Source of the DNA: Nocardia flavorosea NBRC 108225
GTDB taxonomy: Bacteria > Actinomycetota > Actinomycetes > Mycobacteriales > Mycobacteriaceae
Assembly: GCF_001613385.1 (NCBI RefSeq)
Contig: NZ_BDCG01000004.1
Span: 248,001 to 312,000 of the forward strand
Length of the DNA: 64,000 bases
Direction: 5' to 3'
Shown one piece after another: positions 38,145 through 47,642 of this stretch. Each line of letters begins with the position of its first letter. The first letter of the stretch is position 1. The notes under the pieces were generated by a model that had not been told where the DNA came from, did not search any database, and was given only the letters and a program-made list of their open reading frames with translations. The position numbers were made by a program, and so were the translations under genes.

Positions 38145-38624
38145 ATGTCCGGTTCTCGTTCTTTCGCCGCCGCTCTAGTCCTCGCGGGTGCCGCCGCCGT
38201 GGTGCTGGTGAGTTTCGCCCTGACCCGTTCGCCCGAACCGGAGCTCGATCCGTCCTCGGTGTCGGTGAGTGTGGCGCCGGACGAATCGGAATCGCCGGCC
38301 GCGCCGGACACCGGCCCGGATTCGAGCCGGGAGGCCCCGGGCGCCCCAGGGGGTGCGGTACCGCAACCGGAAGTCGGTCCGGGCCGCGTGCCACCGGCTC
38401 CGGACGCCACGGTTCCCGCACCGGCACCTCCAGGCCCTGCCCCCGGTCCGGTGGCGCCCGCTCCGGCCCCGGGACCGGTGGCTCCGGCTCCTGCTTTTCC
38501 GCCACCCGGACCGGCTGCACCGGCGCCCGCACCGCAACAGGGCGATGATGATACCGACGACGGATTCGACGACGACGCGGATGATCAGCCCGATATGGAT
38601 GGGCCGTCCGACGACGATGATTGA
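38145..38624 (+). CDS. Membrane-anchored Pro/Ala-rich protein with acidic tail
   Basis: This 159-residue protein has one N-terminal membrane helix (about 7-25), then a Ser/Pro/Glu region, a PAPAP-type spacer and a C-terminal tail in which about 17 of the last 26 residues are Asp. The helix has no clear cleavage site, so the tail should face the cell surface. It overlaps the histidine kinase start by 8 nt, suggesting a partner of the sensor. Such Asp runs can bind divalent cations. Starts at GTG 38136 or TTG 38127 are also possible. No family recognised. Confidence 0.7.
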   Translation: MSGSRSFAAALVLAGAAAVVLVSFALTRSPEPELDPSSVSVSVAPDESESPAAPDTGPDSSREAPGAPGGAVPQPEVGPGRVPPAPDATVPAPAPPGPAPGPVAPAPAPGPVAPAPAFPPPGPAAPAPAPQQGDDDTDDGFDDDADDQPDMDGPSDDDD

Positions 38625-40200
38625 TCTCGACCCCGCGCGACCCGCCGCCACCACGGAGCCGACCCTGCGGCAACCAGCGCACGAACTCGACACCCTCGAT
38701 CCCCGCCCGGCAGCGGCCGTCCCGCGGATACTCCGGCGGCGCGGCTCCCGGTTGCCGGCCCGCTGGAAGATCACCGCATGGATCATGCTCACGACTTTCC
38801 TGCTTCTGGTCGTGGTGCTGGTGACCGCCCGCAACCTGCTGCTGCGCGATGTGAACACCCGGGCAAACGCCGATATCGCGCAGGAAGCCGACGAATTCCG
38901 GACCTTCGCCGCCGAGGGGGTGGACCCGACCACCACCCAGCCGTTCACCTCGGTGGAAAGGCTGCTCGAGACCTATCTGCTGCGGCAGTCGCCGATCGAG
39001 GGCGAGGTGATGGTGGGGGTCGTGGACGGTACGCAGCTAGGGGGCATCCGGGGCAACCTGCCCGCGCCGATGGCCGCCGATCCGAGCCTGTTCACCGCGA
39101 CAGCGGCGGCGGACCGGACTTCGGGAGTGGTCACCTCCGCGGCCGGGGAGATGCGGTGGGGCCGCGTCGACGTCGAATCCGGGGCCGATCGAGGGTCGTT
39201 CGTCGTGGCCGCATTCACCGAGGTCGGCCGGGCGGGAGTGGACCGGACGATGCGCACCATCGCCGCGGTATCGCTGGCCGGGCTGGCCTTGACCACCGGG
39301 GTCGCCTATCTGGTGGCCGGACGCATCCTGTTGCCCGTGCGCACCGTACGGGCGGTGGCCGCCGATATCGGCGAATCGGATCTCACCGCTCGCGTGCCGG
39401 TGGAGGGGCGTGACGATATCGCGGCGCTGGCGGAGACCTTCAACGATATGCTCGACCGCCTCGAACACGCCTATACGACCCAGCGGCAATTCGTCGACGA
39501 CGCGGGCCACGAACTACGCACGCCGATCACGGTGGTCCGGGGGCATCTCGAACTGCTCTCCGAGGACCCCGAGGAACGACGCCGGACGCTGGCCCTCGTC
39601 GATTCCGAACTGAACCGGATGGGCCGGCTCGTCTCCGACCTGCTGATGCTGGCCAAGGCCGAACAGCCGGACTTCGTGGTCCGGCGCCCCGTCGATATCG
39701 CGCAGACCATGCTGGATATCGAATCCAAGGTGCAACCCCTGGGGGAGCGGCGCTGGCATCTGATGGAGGTGGCCGAGGGCACCGCGTGGATCGATGCGCA
39801 GCGCGTCACCCAGGCGATGTTGCAGCTCGCGGCGAATGCGGTCGCGCATTCGGCGGACGGGACGACCGTGCAGCTGGGATCCCGGTTCACCGGGACCGAA
39901 CCGGATCGCACGCTGTCGTTGTGGATATCGGATCAGGGACCGGGGGTCGCGCCGGAAGATGCGCGGGTGATCTTCGAACGCTTTCGGCGGGGGCGCCCGG
40001 CCGATAGTTCCGGGGCCGACCGGCGGGCCGGCGCGGGGCTCGGCCTGGCCATCGTCCGCGCGATCGCCGACGCGCACCACGGGTCGGCGTGGGTGCGCAG
40101 TGTGCCCGGTGACGGCGCCACCTTCGGTCTCGACCTGCCGGCCGATCCTGGATATCCCGCACACCGCGATACCGCCGATCCGCACGAACGCAAGGGGTAG
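38617..40200 (+). CDS. Sensor histidine kinase
   Basis: This is a 527-residue membrane kinase. It has a 50-residue basic N-terminus, TM1 at about 52-72, an extracytoplasmic sensor domain of about 140 residues, TM2 at about 214-236 and a HAMP domain to about 285. HisKA follows with His298 in FVDDAGHELRTPI, then an ATPase domain ending DQGPGVAPEDARVIFERFRRG and GAGLGLAIVRAIADAH. Its ATG overlaps the upstream acidic-tail gene and it has no good Shine-Dalgarno sequence of its own, so translation is probably coupled. The response regulator starts 3 nt downstream. Confidence 0.93.
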   Translation: MIDLDPARPAATTEPTLRQPAHELDTLDPRPAAAVPRILRRRGSRLPARWKITAWIMLTTFLLLVVVLVTARNLLLRDVNTRANADIAQEADEFRTFAAEGVDPTTTQPFTSVERLLETYLLRQSPIEGEVMVGVVDGTQLGGIRGNLPAPMAADPSLFTATAAADRTSGVVTSAAGEMRWGRVDVESGADRGSFVVAAFTEVGRAGVDRTMRTIAAVSLAGLALTTGVAYLVAGRILLPVRTVRAVAADIGESDLTARVPVEGRDDIAALAETFNDMLDRLEHAYTTQRQFVDDAGHELRTPITVVRGHLELLSEDPEERRRTLALVDSELNRMGRLVSDLLMLAKAEQPDFVVRRPVDIAQTMLDIESKVQPLGERRWHLMEVAEGTAWIDAQRVTQAMLQLAANAVAHSADGTTVQLGSRFTGTEPDRTLSLWISDQGPGVAPEDARVIFERFRRGRPADSSGADRRAGAGLGLAIVRAIADAHHGSAWVRSVPGDGATFGLDLPADPGYPAHRDTADPHERKG

Positions 40201-40203
40201 GAG

Positions 40204-40866
40204 ATGAGCCGGATCCTGATCGCCGAGGACGATGTGCACATCGTGTCGTTCGTCGGCAAAGGCCTACGGGCCGCCGGGTACACCACCGAGCATGTCGGCG
40301 ACGGCGAAACCGCGTTGCTGATGGCCCGGTCCGGAGGCTTCGACATGGTGATTCTCGATATCGGGCTGCCCTCGATGGACGGATTCACCGTGCTGCGCCG
40401 GTTACGCGGGGAAGGTGTGCGGACCCCGGTGGTGGTGCTCACCGCCCGCGACAGTGTCGACGATACGGTCGCCGGGCTGGAGGGCGGCGCCAACGACTAC
40501 ATGACCAAACCGTTCCAGTTCGCCGAACTCCTCGCGCGGGTCCGGCTGCGCCTCCAGGACGATACGACCGCGGGCGCGCCGTCGGCTTCTTTGTCCTACA
40601 ACGGTATCGGCCTCGACCTCCGCGCCCGGCGGGTACATGTCGACGGCCGGACAGTGGACCTCACCGCTCGCGAATTCGGCCTGCTCGAGGTATTTCTGCG
40701 GCATCCCGACCAGGTGCTGAGCCGAGAGCAGATCCTCGGGCAGGTGTGGGGTTACGATTTCGACCCCGCCTCCAACGTGGTCGATGTCTATGTACGTGCG
40801 CTACGGGGCAAGATCGGTGCCCAGCGTCTGCAGACCGTGCGCGGGATGGGATACCGCCTCTCATGA
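40204..40866 (+). CDS. OmpR/PhoB-family response regulator
   Basis: This 220-residue protein has a receiver domain with acidic pocket Asp9-Asp10, phospho-acceptor Asp52 (VILDIGLPSMDG) and Lys102 (YMTKPF). A winged-helix DNA-binding domain follows (LTAREFGLLEVFLRHPDQVLS to VRGMGYRLS). It is the cognate partner of the kinase just upstream. The next gene downstream on the same strand is a transporter, a plausible target. ATG 40204. Confidence 0.95.
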   Translation: MSRILIAEDDVHIVSFVGKGLRAAGYTTEHVGDGETALLMARSGGFDMVILDIGLPSMDGFTVLRRLRGEGVRTPVVVLTARDSVDDTVAGLEGGANDYMTKPFQFAELLARVRLRLQDDTTAGAPSASLSYNGIGLDLRARRVHVDGRTVDLTAREFGLLEVFLRHPDQVLSREQILGQVWGYDFDPASNVVDVYVRALRGKIGAQRLQTVRGMGYRLS

Positions 40867-40915
40867 CAGCGCAACGCCGGCCGGGTGAGACCGGGACTAA
40901 TTCCGGCGGTGGCCG

Positions 40916-42481
40916 GTGAATCAGGAACCCACCGAGACGCCGCGTCGCGGTGTAGCAGGAACACCGGTCGCTCCCGGCCGGGAGGACGTCGAAGCGACCG
41001 AATTCTGGACCGTACCGCGCCGGCGCCCACCCGCCGGATCTCCCGCACGCGAGCCCGCATGGGCACCGCTGCTGGCCGCGATTGCGGGAATCCTTGTGTG
41101 CCTGGGTTTTCTCGCCGCCGCGGCAGCAGGTGACCTCGGCCGCGATGCCCTGATCACGCTCGTGGTGTTCGTGGCCGCGATCTGGATGTGGGTTTTCGCG
41201 CCGGTGCCCGACACCTATGTTGCGCTCGGTGCCGCGGTGGCGCTCGTCGTCACCGGACCGATCGATACCGAGACATTCACCGGAACTCTCGGTGATTCGG
41301 TGATCTGGCTGTTGGTGGGGTCGTTCGTGATCGCGGCTGCGGTCACCGCGACCGGTTTGCCGGCGCGGATCGCCGCGCGGGTTCTCACGATCGCCCGGAC
41401 CCCGCGGCAGCTGATACATCTGCTCACGGCCGTCCTGTTGGTGACCACCTTCGCGATTCCGGCGACCTCCGGGCGTGCCGCGCTGGCGTTACCCGTTTTC
41501 CTGGCGCTCGCTGCGGTACTGCGGCATCGGCCCCAGTTGGTGCTGGCGTTCGCGGTGGGGATTCCTTCGGTCATCTTGTTCTCCGCGGTGGGTTCACTTC
41601 TCGGCGCGGGCGCGCATCTCATCACCAGCGAGATCGTCGCGACTGCCACCGGTGAGGGCTATCACTTCGGACAGTGGCTGATCCTCGGACTTCCGCTCGC
41701 AGTGGTGTGGTCGCATCTGGCCGCGGAGGTCGCGCTCGCGCTGTTCGCCGACCGCACCGAGCGCCGTACACCGCTCACCGTGCCCGCAACCGCCTTCGCC
41801 GAGACGGCGAGTGCCGATGTGCGGGGGCCGCTGTCCGCATCTCAGCGCCGGGTACTCGGTGTGCTCGGCGCCGTTGTGGTGCTGTGGTGCACCGAGGGTC
41901 TGCACGGTGTGGACCCGGCGGTGGTCGCCGTGCTCGGCGCCCTGCTCGCGACCGCGCCGAAGATAGGCGCAACCACGCTGCCCGCGGCCGCGAAAACCGT
42001 CCCGTGGACCCTGCTGTTGTTCATGGCCGCCACACTGTGCCTGGGTATCGCCCTCACGACCACCGGCGCGTCCGCCTGGCTCGCCGGACTCGTGTTCGAC
42101 CCGGTGCGTTCACTGGGGACTGCCGCCGGTGCGGTCTTCCTGGTGCTGACCGTGGTCGTCTCTTTGCTGGCCCACTTGATGATCCAGTCGCGTTCGGCGC
42201 GTTCGGCCGTGCTGGTGCCGATCATCGTCGCGACCGCCCCGGCGGTGGGCGTGGACGCCGCGGCAGCGGCCTTCCTGTCGACGGCGGCGGCCGGTTTCTG
42301 TCACACCATGACCAGTTCGGCGAAACCGATGGCCGTCTTCGCCGCATCCGACACCGTTCCGGGGTACCGGCCCGAACATCTACTGCGGTACTCCGCCGTC
42401 CTCGCCCCGTTATCGGTGGCATTACTCCTTGCGTTCGCGGTCTGGGGCTGGCCGCAGCTGGGTCTGAGTCCCACCCCCTGA
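40916..42481 (+). CDS. SLC13-family (DASS) anion permease
   Basis: This 521-residue protein has a polar 45-residue N-terminus and about eleven to twelve membrane helices. Family traits include IPATSGRAALALPVF and the C-terminal HLMIQSRSARSAVLVPI, with FCHTMTSSAKPMAVF near the second substrate site. SLC13/DASS proteins import di- and tricarboxylates, or sulfate, with sodium. It lies 50 nt after the response regulator and 34 nt before glycerate kinase, suggesting uptake of a small organic acid. GTG 40916. Confidence 0.85.
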   Translation: MNQEPTETPRRGVAGTPVAPGREDVEATEFWTVPRRRPPAGSPAREPAWAPLLAAIAGILVCLGFLAAAAAGDLGRDALITLVVFVAAIWMWVFAPVPDTYVALGAAVALVVTGPIDTETFTGTLGDSVIWLLVGSFVIAAAVTATGLPARIAARVLTIARTPRQLIHLLTAVLLVTTFAIPATSGRAALALPVFLALAAVLRHRPQLVLAFAVGIPSVILFSAVGSLLGAGAHLITSEIVATATGEGYHFGQWLILGLPLAVVWSHLAAEVALALFADRTERRTPLTVPATAFAETASADVRGPLSASQRRVLGVLGAVVVLWCTEGLHGVDPAVVAVLGALLATAPKIGATTLPAAAKTVPWTLLLFMAATLCLGIALTTTGASAWLAGLVFDPVRSLGTAAGAVFLVLTVVVSLLAHLMIQSRSARSAVLVPIIVATAPAVGVDAAAAAFLSTAAAGFCHTMTSSAKPMAVFAASDTVPGYRPEHLLRYSAVLAPLSVALLLAFAVWGWPQLGLSPTP

Positions 42482-42514
42482 CCCGAGTGGTCGGCTCTCT
42501 CGAAAGGCACCACC

Positions 42515-43813
42515 ATGTCGGTAACCGTTCCGCAGCGTATCCTCGTGGCCCCCAGTGGATTCAAGGAAAGTCTCGGGGCAGGATCCGTGGCGCACGCCAT
42601 CGCTGCGGGCTTACGCCGCGTGCTGCCCGGCGTGCACGTCGATCTCGCACCGATCGCCGACGGCGGCGAGGGCACCGCCGCCATGCTCGCCGCCGCGACC
42701 GGCGGCACGCTGCATCACCTCGATGTCACGGGACCGGTGAACATCCCGGTGCGTGCCCAGTGGGCCCGGCTCGGGTTCCCGGCGGCGAAGACCGCCGTGG
42801 TCGAGGTGGCGGCCGCCGCGGGGCTGCGGCAGGTACCGCGTGATCGCCGAGATCCCGGCGCCACCACGACAACCGGGGTCGGCCAACTCATCGCCGCAGC
42901 GTTGGATTCGGGCGCGGAGCGGATCGTGGTGGGCTGCGGCGATTCCGGTACCTGCGATGGCGGTGCCGGTGCGCTACAGGCGCTGGGCGCGCGGATCCTC
43001 GACCGATCCGGACGCGAAATCGGGAGTGGTGGTTACGAACTCGCGCGCGCCCAGCGCCTCGACCTCTCCGGACTGAATCCCGGTCTGTCCCGCGCCGAAA
43101 TCGTGGTGGCGGGTAATCCGCACAACCTGCTCTGTGGGCCCCGCGGTGTCGCACGCGTTTTCGGACCGCAGAAAGGAGCGACACCCGCGCAGGTGGAAAC
43201 ACTGTCGCTTGCGCTCGACAACTGGGCGGCGATACTCGAACGCGACGGCCGGGCACTCGGCGATCTGCGCACCGGACCGGTGACGGGCGCATCCGGTGGG
43301 CTCGGCGCGGGCCTGGCCGGCGGAGTGGGCGCTGCGCTGCGCTCCCGATTCGACGCACTGCTGGACTCCGGCCTCACCGGAGCGGACCTGGATCGCCGGA
43401 TCGGCCTGGCGGACTTGGTGATCACCGCGGAAGGCGCGATCGACCTGCAGACCCCACACGGCAAGGTGCCGGCCGAAATCGCCCGTAGATCCCGCGCGCA
43501 GGGGGTGCCGGTGGTCGCGCTGGCCGGTTCGCTGGGGGAGGGCGCGCCGTCGGTCCACGAGGTGGGTATCGGCGCCATCGCCTCGATCATCCCGGTGCCC
43601 ATGGCCCTCGCCGATGCGGTGGCCGATGCCGAACGCCTGCTCACCGACGCCGCCGAACGCATGATGCGGATGCTGCTGGTCGGCGGAGCGCTCTCGGTGC
43701 GGATGGAACGTGGTGCGAATCGTCCCGTCCGTCCCGCCGCTCTCGGCACCCGCCGCGCCACCGGACCGCGCATCCCTGCCGCCCGCGGCCGGGCACGCGG
43801 GCAACACCGGTGA
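42515..43813 (+). CDS. glxK: Glycerate kinase (GlxK/GarK type)
   Basis: This 432-residue enzyme phosphorylates D-glycerate to phosphoglycerate. Family segments are ILVAPSGFKESLGAGSVAHAI, PIADGGEGTAAML, GCGDSGTCDGGAGALQALGA, FGPQKGATP and TAEGAIDLQTPHGKVP. The last 50 residues are an Arg/Pro-rich tail beyond the usual length (about 380). It likely forms a transport-and-activation module with the SLC13 permease 34 nt upstream, feeding glycerate or related acids into glycolysis. Confidence 0.92.
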   Translation: MSVTVPQRILVAPSGFKESLGAGSVAHAIAAGLRRVLPGVHVDLAPIADGGEGTAAMLAAATGGTLHHLDVTGPVNIPVRAQWARLGFPAAKTAVVEVAAAAGLRQVPRDRRDPGATTTTGVGQLIAAALDSGAERIVVGCGDSGTCDGGAGALQALGARILDRSGREIGSGGYELARAQRLDLSGLNPGLSRAEIVVAGNPHNLLCGPRGVARVFGPQKGATPAQVETLSLALDNWAAILERDGRALGDLRTGPVTGASGGLGAGLAGGVGAALRSRFDALLDSGLTGADLDRRIGLADLVITAEGAIDLQTPHGKVPAEIARRSRAQGVPVVALAGSLGEGAPSVHEVGIGAIASIIPVPMALADAVADAERLLTDAAERMMRMLLVGGALSVRMERGANRPVRPAALGTRRATGPRIPAARGRARGQHR

Positions 43814-44310
43814 GATGTCCACATCGGTAGGAAACGCGGCCACGATCCGAACTACGCTGTGCGACGACTGCACTCGCGGTATTCGGGAGGGCGCACCCTG
43901 GCGACGGTCGCCCGCGGGAAGGACTCCGATACCGACACGCACCGCCCGAACCGGTAGCTCCTGGCACACAGGCGGGTGAGCCGCCGTCGCGGTCCGCGCT
44001 ACGAGGTTCTGGATGCCCACAACGCTCGAGACACTAATGACTCCGTGCACGCCGGGGCTCCACCGAGATCGCCTTCTGCGGCACCGGCACGGCATATGGC
44101 TGACTCTATGCAGCCGGCAGGCGACCGGTGCGGATATGCGCAGCCGTCGCGGTATCAGGGCAACGGGCTGCCGTTCGATGAGTGTGAGATCGCGGGGTCG
44201 GTGGCGCACTACGGTTCCGTCACCGCGCAACGGTGTGCGGTGGTTCGGTGCGCCGGGCGCGGCTGCCGCACGGGGCTCGGTTCGGGGTTGCACCGTGGCG
44301 GCCGGGGAGA
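43814..44310. other. Gap between convergent genes, no supported gene
   Basis: About 500 bp. Several overlapping short ORFs exist, for example one from 44098 with four cysteines, but none has a Shine-Dalgarno sequence, clear codon bias or a known domain. Possibly decayed sequence. Confidence 0.45.
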
Positions 44311-45570
44311 TCAGCGGGGTACCGGTTGTGCCGCCAGGTATTCCGGGAGGGTGTAGCTCTCGGTCTCCGACAGCATGCGAGTCATCAGCGGCTGCACCAT
44401 CCGCAACGTCGCGAGGCGGACGAAGGTGTGCGCGACCCGGATACCGGCCTTGGTGCGCGGGGCCATTCCCTTCACACCACCCGGCGGCAGCTGCTGTGCG
44501 GTGTCGACGAACGGTCGCAGGGTTTCGGTATAGCGGATGAGGGCGGCGGCCGCGTCGTGTGGGGTGCGGGCGATCTCACCGGCCAGCACGTAAGCGCCCA
44601 CCAGCGCCATGGCCGTGCCCTGGCCGCTCAGCGGTGACCCGCAGTAGCCGGCGTCGCCGACCAGCGCCACCCGCCCCGTGGTCCAGTGCGGCATCGTGAT
44701 ACGCGCGATTTCGTCGAAATAGAAGTCCTCGGCCCGGTCCATCGCGTCGAGGATGGCGGCCGTCTGCCAGCCGCCGCCGGCGAGGCTTGCACGGATGAGT
44801 TCCTGCTGGGCCGCGATATTGCGCCGGAGCGCCGGATCCGGATCGGTCCGGACGATAACCATCGCCTTGGCTGTGGCCGGATCGGCATCGGGGCGCAGCC
44901 CGGCCACGATTCCGCCGGGCATCGAATACATGGTCATCCAGTGCGGTTCGATTCCGGTCGGGGTCGGCATGGTGAAGTACGACGTGTAGGCGCCGAGGTA
45001 GGTGCTGAACTGTTCGTCCGGGCCGAATGCCAGCCGGCGGGTTGCCGAGTGCAGGCCGTCGGCGCCGATCACCAGGTCGAATTCCGCGGTGGCGCCCGAG
45101 GCGAAATCCACGCGGACACCGTCCCTGTGTTCGTGTAGGTCGCGAATCCGCTCCCCGTACCGGTATTCGACGCCCGGATTGCCGGGGGCCCCGGTGGCAT
45201 CGGCGATCACGTCCAGGAGAACCTGGTTCAGATCGCCGCGGGTTATCTCGATGTCGGCGACTGCGCCGTTGCCGCCGAAGAGGTCCGCGGGCATACGGAC
45301 TATCTCTCGGCCGGTGGAATCGACATGCACCATGCCGCGTTCGTCGAGCCGTTGCCGCTGGATTCCGGGCATCAGGCCCATCCTCTCGGCGACGGTCCGG
45401 CTGGGGCCACGCAGGTCGACGGCCTGACCACCGGGCCGGGGAGCGGGGGCGCGTTCGACCACGGTCGGCCGGATCCCGGCTCGGGACAGTTGCAGGGCGA
45501 CGGCGTTGCCGGCGATTCCGCCGCCGGAGATCAGCACCCTGGCAGCCGTGGCACTGGAGTCTGTGGTCAT
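44311..45570 (-). CDS. FAD-dependent aromatic/polyketide monooxygenase
   Basis: This 419-residue class A flavin monooxygenase shows FAD motif VLISGGGIAGNAVALQLSRAG near residue 12, FDLVIGADGLHSATR near 163 and GRVALVGDAGYCGSPLSGQGTA near 300. The family includes TetX- and Rox-type enzymes that hydroxylate aromatics or inactivate drugs; the substrate here is unknown. It is divergent from a TetR regulator with clustered operators between them, so expression is probably induced by its substrate. ATG 45570. Confidence 0.9.
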   Translation of the reverse strand: MTTDSSATAARVLISGGGIAGNAVALQLSRAGIRPTVVERAPAPRPGGQAVDLRGPSRTVAERMGLMPGIQRQRLDERGMVHVDSTGREIVRMPADLFGGNGAVADIEITRGDLNQVLLDVIADATGAPGNPGVEYRYGERIRDLHEHRDGVRVDFASGATAEFDLVIGADGLHSATRRLAFGPDEQFSTYLGAYTSYFTMPTPTGIEPHWMTMYSMPGGIVAGLRPDADPATAKAMVIVRTDPDPALRRNIAAQQELIRASLAGGGWQTAAILDAMDRAEDFYFDEIARITMPHWTTGRVALVGDAGYCGSPLSGQGTAMALVGAYVLAGEIARTPHDAAAALIRYTETLRPFVDTAQQLPPGGVKGMAPRTKAGIRVAHTFVRLATLRMVQPLMTRMLSETESYTLPEYLAAQPVPR

Positions 45571-45603
45571 CGGTTCCTCGCTCAGCTGATTTGTTCGTAT
45601 GTC

Positions 45604-45655
45604 TTAGACAAATGTCTAACACGAGCGTAGAACAGTTGTCTAGAACGAATGTCTA
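45604..45655. promoter_or_regulatory. Three overlapping TetR operators
   Basis: The 109-bp gap between divergent starts holds the perfect inverted repeat TTAGACA-AA-TGTCTAA (45604-45619) and two related sites, TAGAACAGTTGTCTA (45628-45642) and TAGAACGAATGTCTA (45641-45655). The half-site TGTCTA recurs at 45613, 45637 and 45650. This is the expected operator layout for a TetR protein controlling itself and the monooxygenase. Confidence 0.75.
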
Positions 45656-45679
45656 AGACGAGTGGTTAAGGTGTGTTCC

Positions 45680-46276
45680 ATGGGAAACAAGGAGGATCTG
45701 CTGGCTGCCGCGCGCACCTGCATCTACGAGCGCGGATTCGCCGCGACCACGGCCCGGGGTATAGCCACCGAAGCAGGCGTGAGTCTCGCCGCCATCGGCT
45801 ACCACTTCGGCTCCAAGGACCGGCTCCTCACCGAAGCCTTCACCGACGAGACCGGCCGCGTGATCGGCGACGACCTCGAACTCCGTATCCGCGCCACCGC
45901 GGGGCAACCGCCCGCCGCCGCGTTCCCGCAGGTCTGGGCGGGTATCGCCGAGCTGTTCGAGCGCAACCGGGAAGTCCTGGTGGCAAGTGTGGAGAACTTG
46001 GTCAGGATCCACCGGACGCCCAGCGAACAAGCGCGGATGGGGGAGCTGAGCAAGACCGGGGCCACCGAACTCGCGGCCACGCTGGCCGAAACTCATCCGG
46101 ATCTGGACTCGGCGCAGGCGCATGCTCTCGGCGGGCTCTACATGATCCTGCTCAACGGATTGGTCATGCAATGGATGAGCCATCCAGAAGGCGCCCTGCC
46201 CACCGGTGCGGAACTCGGCGCAGCCCTCTCTGCACTGACCGGGGAAAATGGGGCCCGGATACGAGAAAACCCCTGA
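45680..46276 (+). CDS. TetR-family transcriptional repressor
   Basis: This 198-residue protein has an N-terminal helix-turn-helix (LLAAARTCIYERGFAATTARG to GVSLAAIGYHFGSKDRLL) and a helical ligand-binding C-terminal domain. It most likely represses the divergent flavin monooxygenase gene and itself through the TGTCTA-type sites between them. ATG 45680 is chosen; an in-frame GTG at 45662 would overlap the operator edge. Confidence 0.92.
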   Translation: MGNKEDLLAAARTCIYERGFAATTARGIATEAGVSLAAIGYHFGSKDRLLTEAFTDETGRVIGDDLELRIRATAGQPPAAAFPQVWAGIAELFERNREVLVASVENLVRIHRTPSEQARMGELSKTGATELAATLAETHPDLDSAQAHALGGLYMILLNGLVMQWMSHPEGALPTGAELGAALSALTGENGARIRENP

Positions 46277-46296
46277 CCAGAAGAACTGATCAGGGG
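46270..46296. terminator. Hairpin at the end of the TetR gene
   Basis: CCCCTGACCAG (46270-46280) pairs with CTGATCAGGGG (46286-46296) with one mismatch. The stem contains the TetR stop codon. The tRNA gene on the other strand ends at 46321, so the hairpin may serve both transcripts. Confidence 0.5.
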
Positions 46297-46320
46297 TCAA
46301 TCGTGTCTCGACCACACGAG

Positions 46321-46394
<74 letters not shown>

Positions 46395-46478
46395 TGAAGC
46401 GGACCTGAGGAAGCTTACCTCAGGTCCGGTCCGGAAAAGAAACCGGCAGCTCGAGGCCGTTTTTCCTGGGCGTCGGAC

Positions 46479-47438
46479 CTATCTGGCCACTGCCTGCGAA
46501 GTGGAGACGTGGCCGGCATCGGTGGCCGGTTTCTTCGGCGGCACCGCCACCAGGGTGAGCAGAGTCGCCTCCGGGCGGCAGCAGAAACGGTAGGGCGCCC
46601 ACGGTGAGGTACCGATACCGGCGGATACGTGCAGCCGGGTGTGGGCGCCCCATTTGGACGGGCCCTTCACGCGGGAGCGGTCGATATCGCAATTGGTCAC
46701 CAGGGCGCCGTAACCGGGCAGGCACAGCTGGCCGCCGTGCGTATGACCGGCGAGGACCAGGTCGTAGCCGTCATCGGCGAAGCGATCCAGGACGCGCGGC
46801 TCCGGCGAATGCGTGAGGCCGAGCCGCAGATCGGCCAGCGGATTGGGGGCGCCGGCGATGGTGTCGTAGCGGTCGCGCTGCATATGCGGGTCGTCGACGC
46901 CCGCACTGGCGATCCGGATACCGCCCACCTCGATATCGCGGCGGGTATGGGTGAGATCGAGCCAGCCGCGTTCGGTGAACGCGGCGCGCAGATCCTTCCA
47001 CGGCAGCGGAGCGCCGTGGACCCGTTTGTGATTCTTGTCGAAGTATTTCAGCGGGTTCTTCGGCACCGGCGCGAAATAGTCGTTGCTGCCGAATACGAAC
47101 AGCCCGGGGCGTGACAACAGCGGGCCCAGCGACTGCACCACCGCGGGTACGGCCTTCTGGTGGGACAGATTGTCACCGGTGTTGATCACCAGGTCCGGTT
47201 CGAGGCGGTCGAGCTCTCGCAACCACTGCTGTTTGAGCTTCTGCCCGGGCGTCATGTGCAGATCGCTGATATGCAATATCCGCAGTGGAGCGGAACCCGG
47301 CCGCAGTACCGGCATGGTGGCTTCGCGGAGAACGAAAGCATTGCGTTCGATCAGTGAGGCGTAGCCGACTCCGGCAGCCGCGGCTCCGGCTGCGCCGAAC
47401 GCGGTCCGGCGCAGGGCCGACGTCGAGATCACGGGCAT
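46479..47438 (-). CDS. Metallophosphoesterase, membrane-associated (Rv3683-like)
   Basis: This 319-residue calcineurin-like phosphoesterase has the metal motifs HISDLHMTPG, NTGDNL, GSNDYF and AGHTHGGQLCLPG. The N-terminus carries LRRTAFGAAGAAAAGVGYA, a twin-arginine-like or anchor segment, so the enzyme probably works at or outside the membrane. ATG 47438 is chosen because it gives this signal; a longer frame to 47582 adds unlikely Cys/Arg-rich residues. In M. tuberculosis the orthologue lies next to ponA2, as here. Confidence 0.88.
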   Translation of the reverse strand: MPVISTSALRRTAFGAAGAAAAGVGYASLIERNAFVLREATMPVLRPGSAPLRILHISDLHMTPGQKLKQQWLRELDRLEPDLVINTGDNLSHQKAVPAVVQSLGPLLSRPGLFVFGSNDYFAPVPKNPLKYFDKNHKRVHGAPLPWKDLRAAFTERGWLDLTHTRRDIEVGGIRIASAGVDDPHMQRDRYDTIAGAPNPLADLRLGLTHSPEPRVLDRFADDGYDLVLAGHTHGGQLCLPGYGALVTNCDIDRSRVKGPSKWGAHTRLHVSAGIGTSPWAPYRFCCRPEATLLTLVAVPPKKPATDAGHVSTSQAVAR

Positions 47439-47642
47439 TTGCCCAGCATAGGTGACCAGCAGGCGCAGTGCGCAGCGTGATGAACCACAGTTATGGCGCC
47501 GTAGCAGGCGGATTACCTGCTCACGCTCGCCCGCACCGGGCCCGTGGCCTTGGGAAACAATGCGATAACCGCAGGTGGACACGCCCGGTGTGGAAGGATG
47601 AACCGATGGGCGTGGCGCAGCGCAGCGGCTACCGTTGCGCTC

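Noticed and set aside
43976..44356. 127-codon plus-strand ORF between glycerate kinase and the monooxygenase
   Set aside because: It has no Shine-Dalgarno sequence, runs into the converging gene, has mixed codon bias and no domain. A four-cysteine subframe from 44098 was considered but lacks support.
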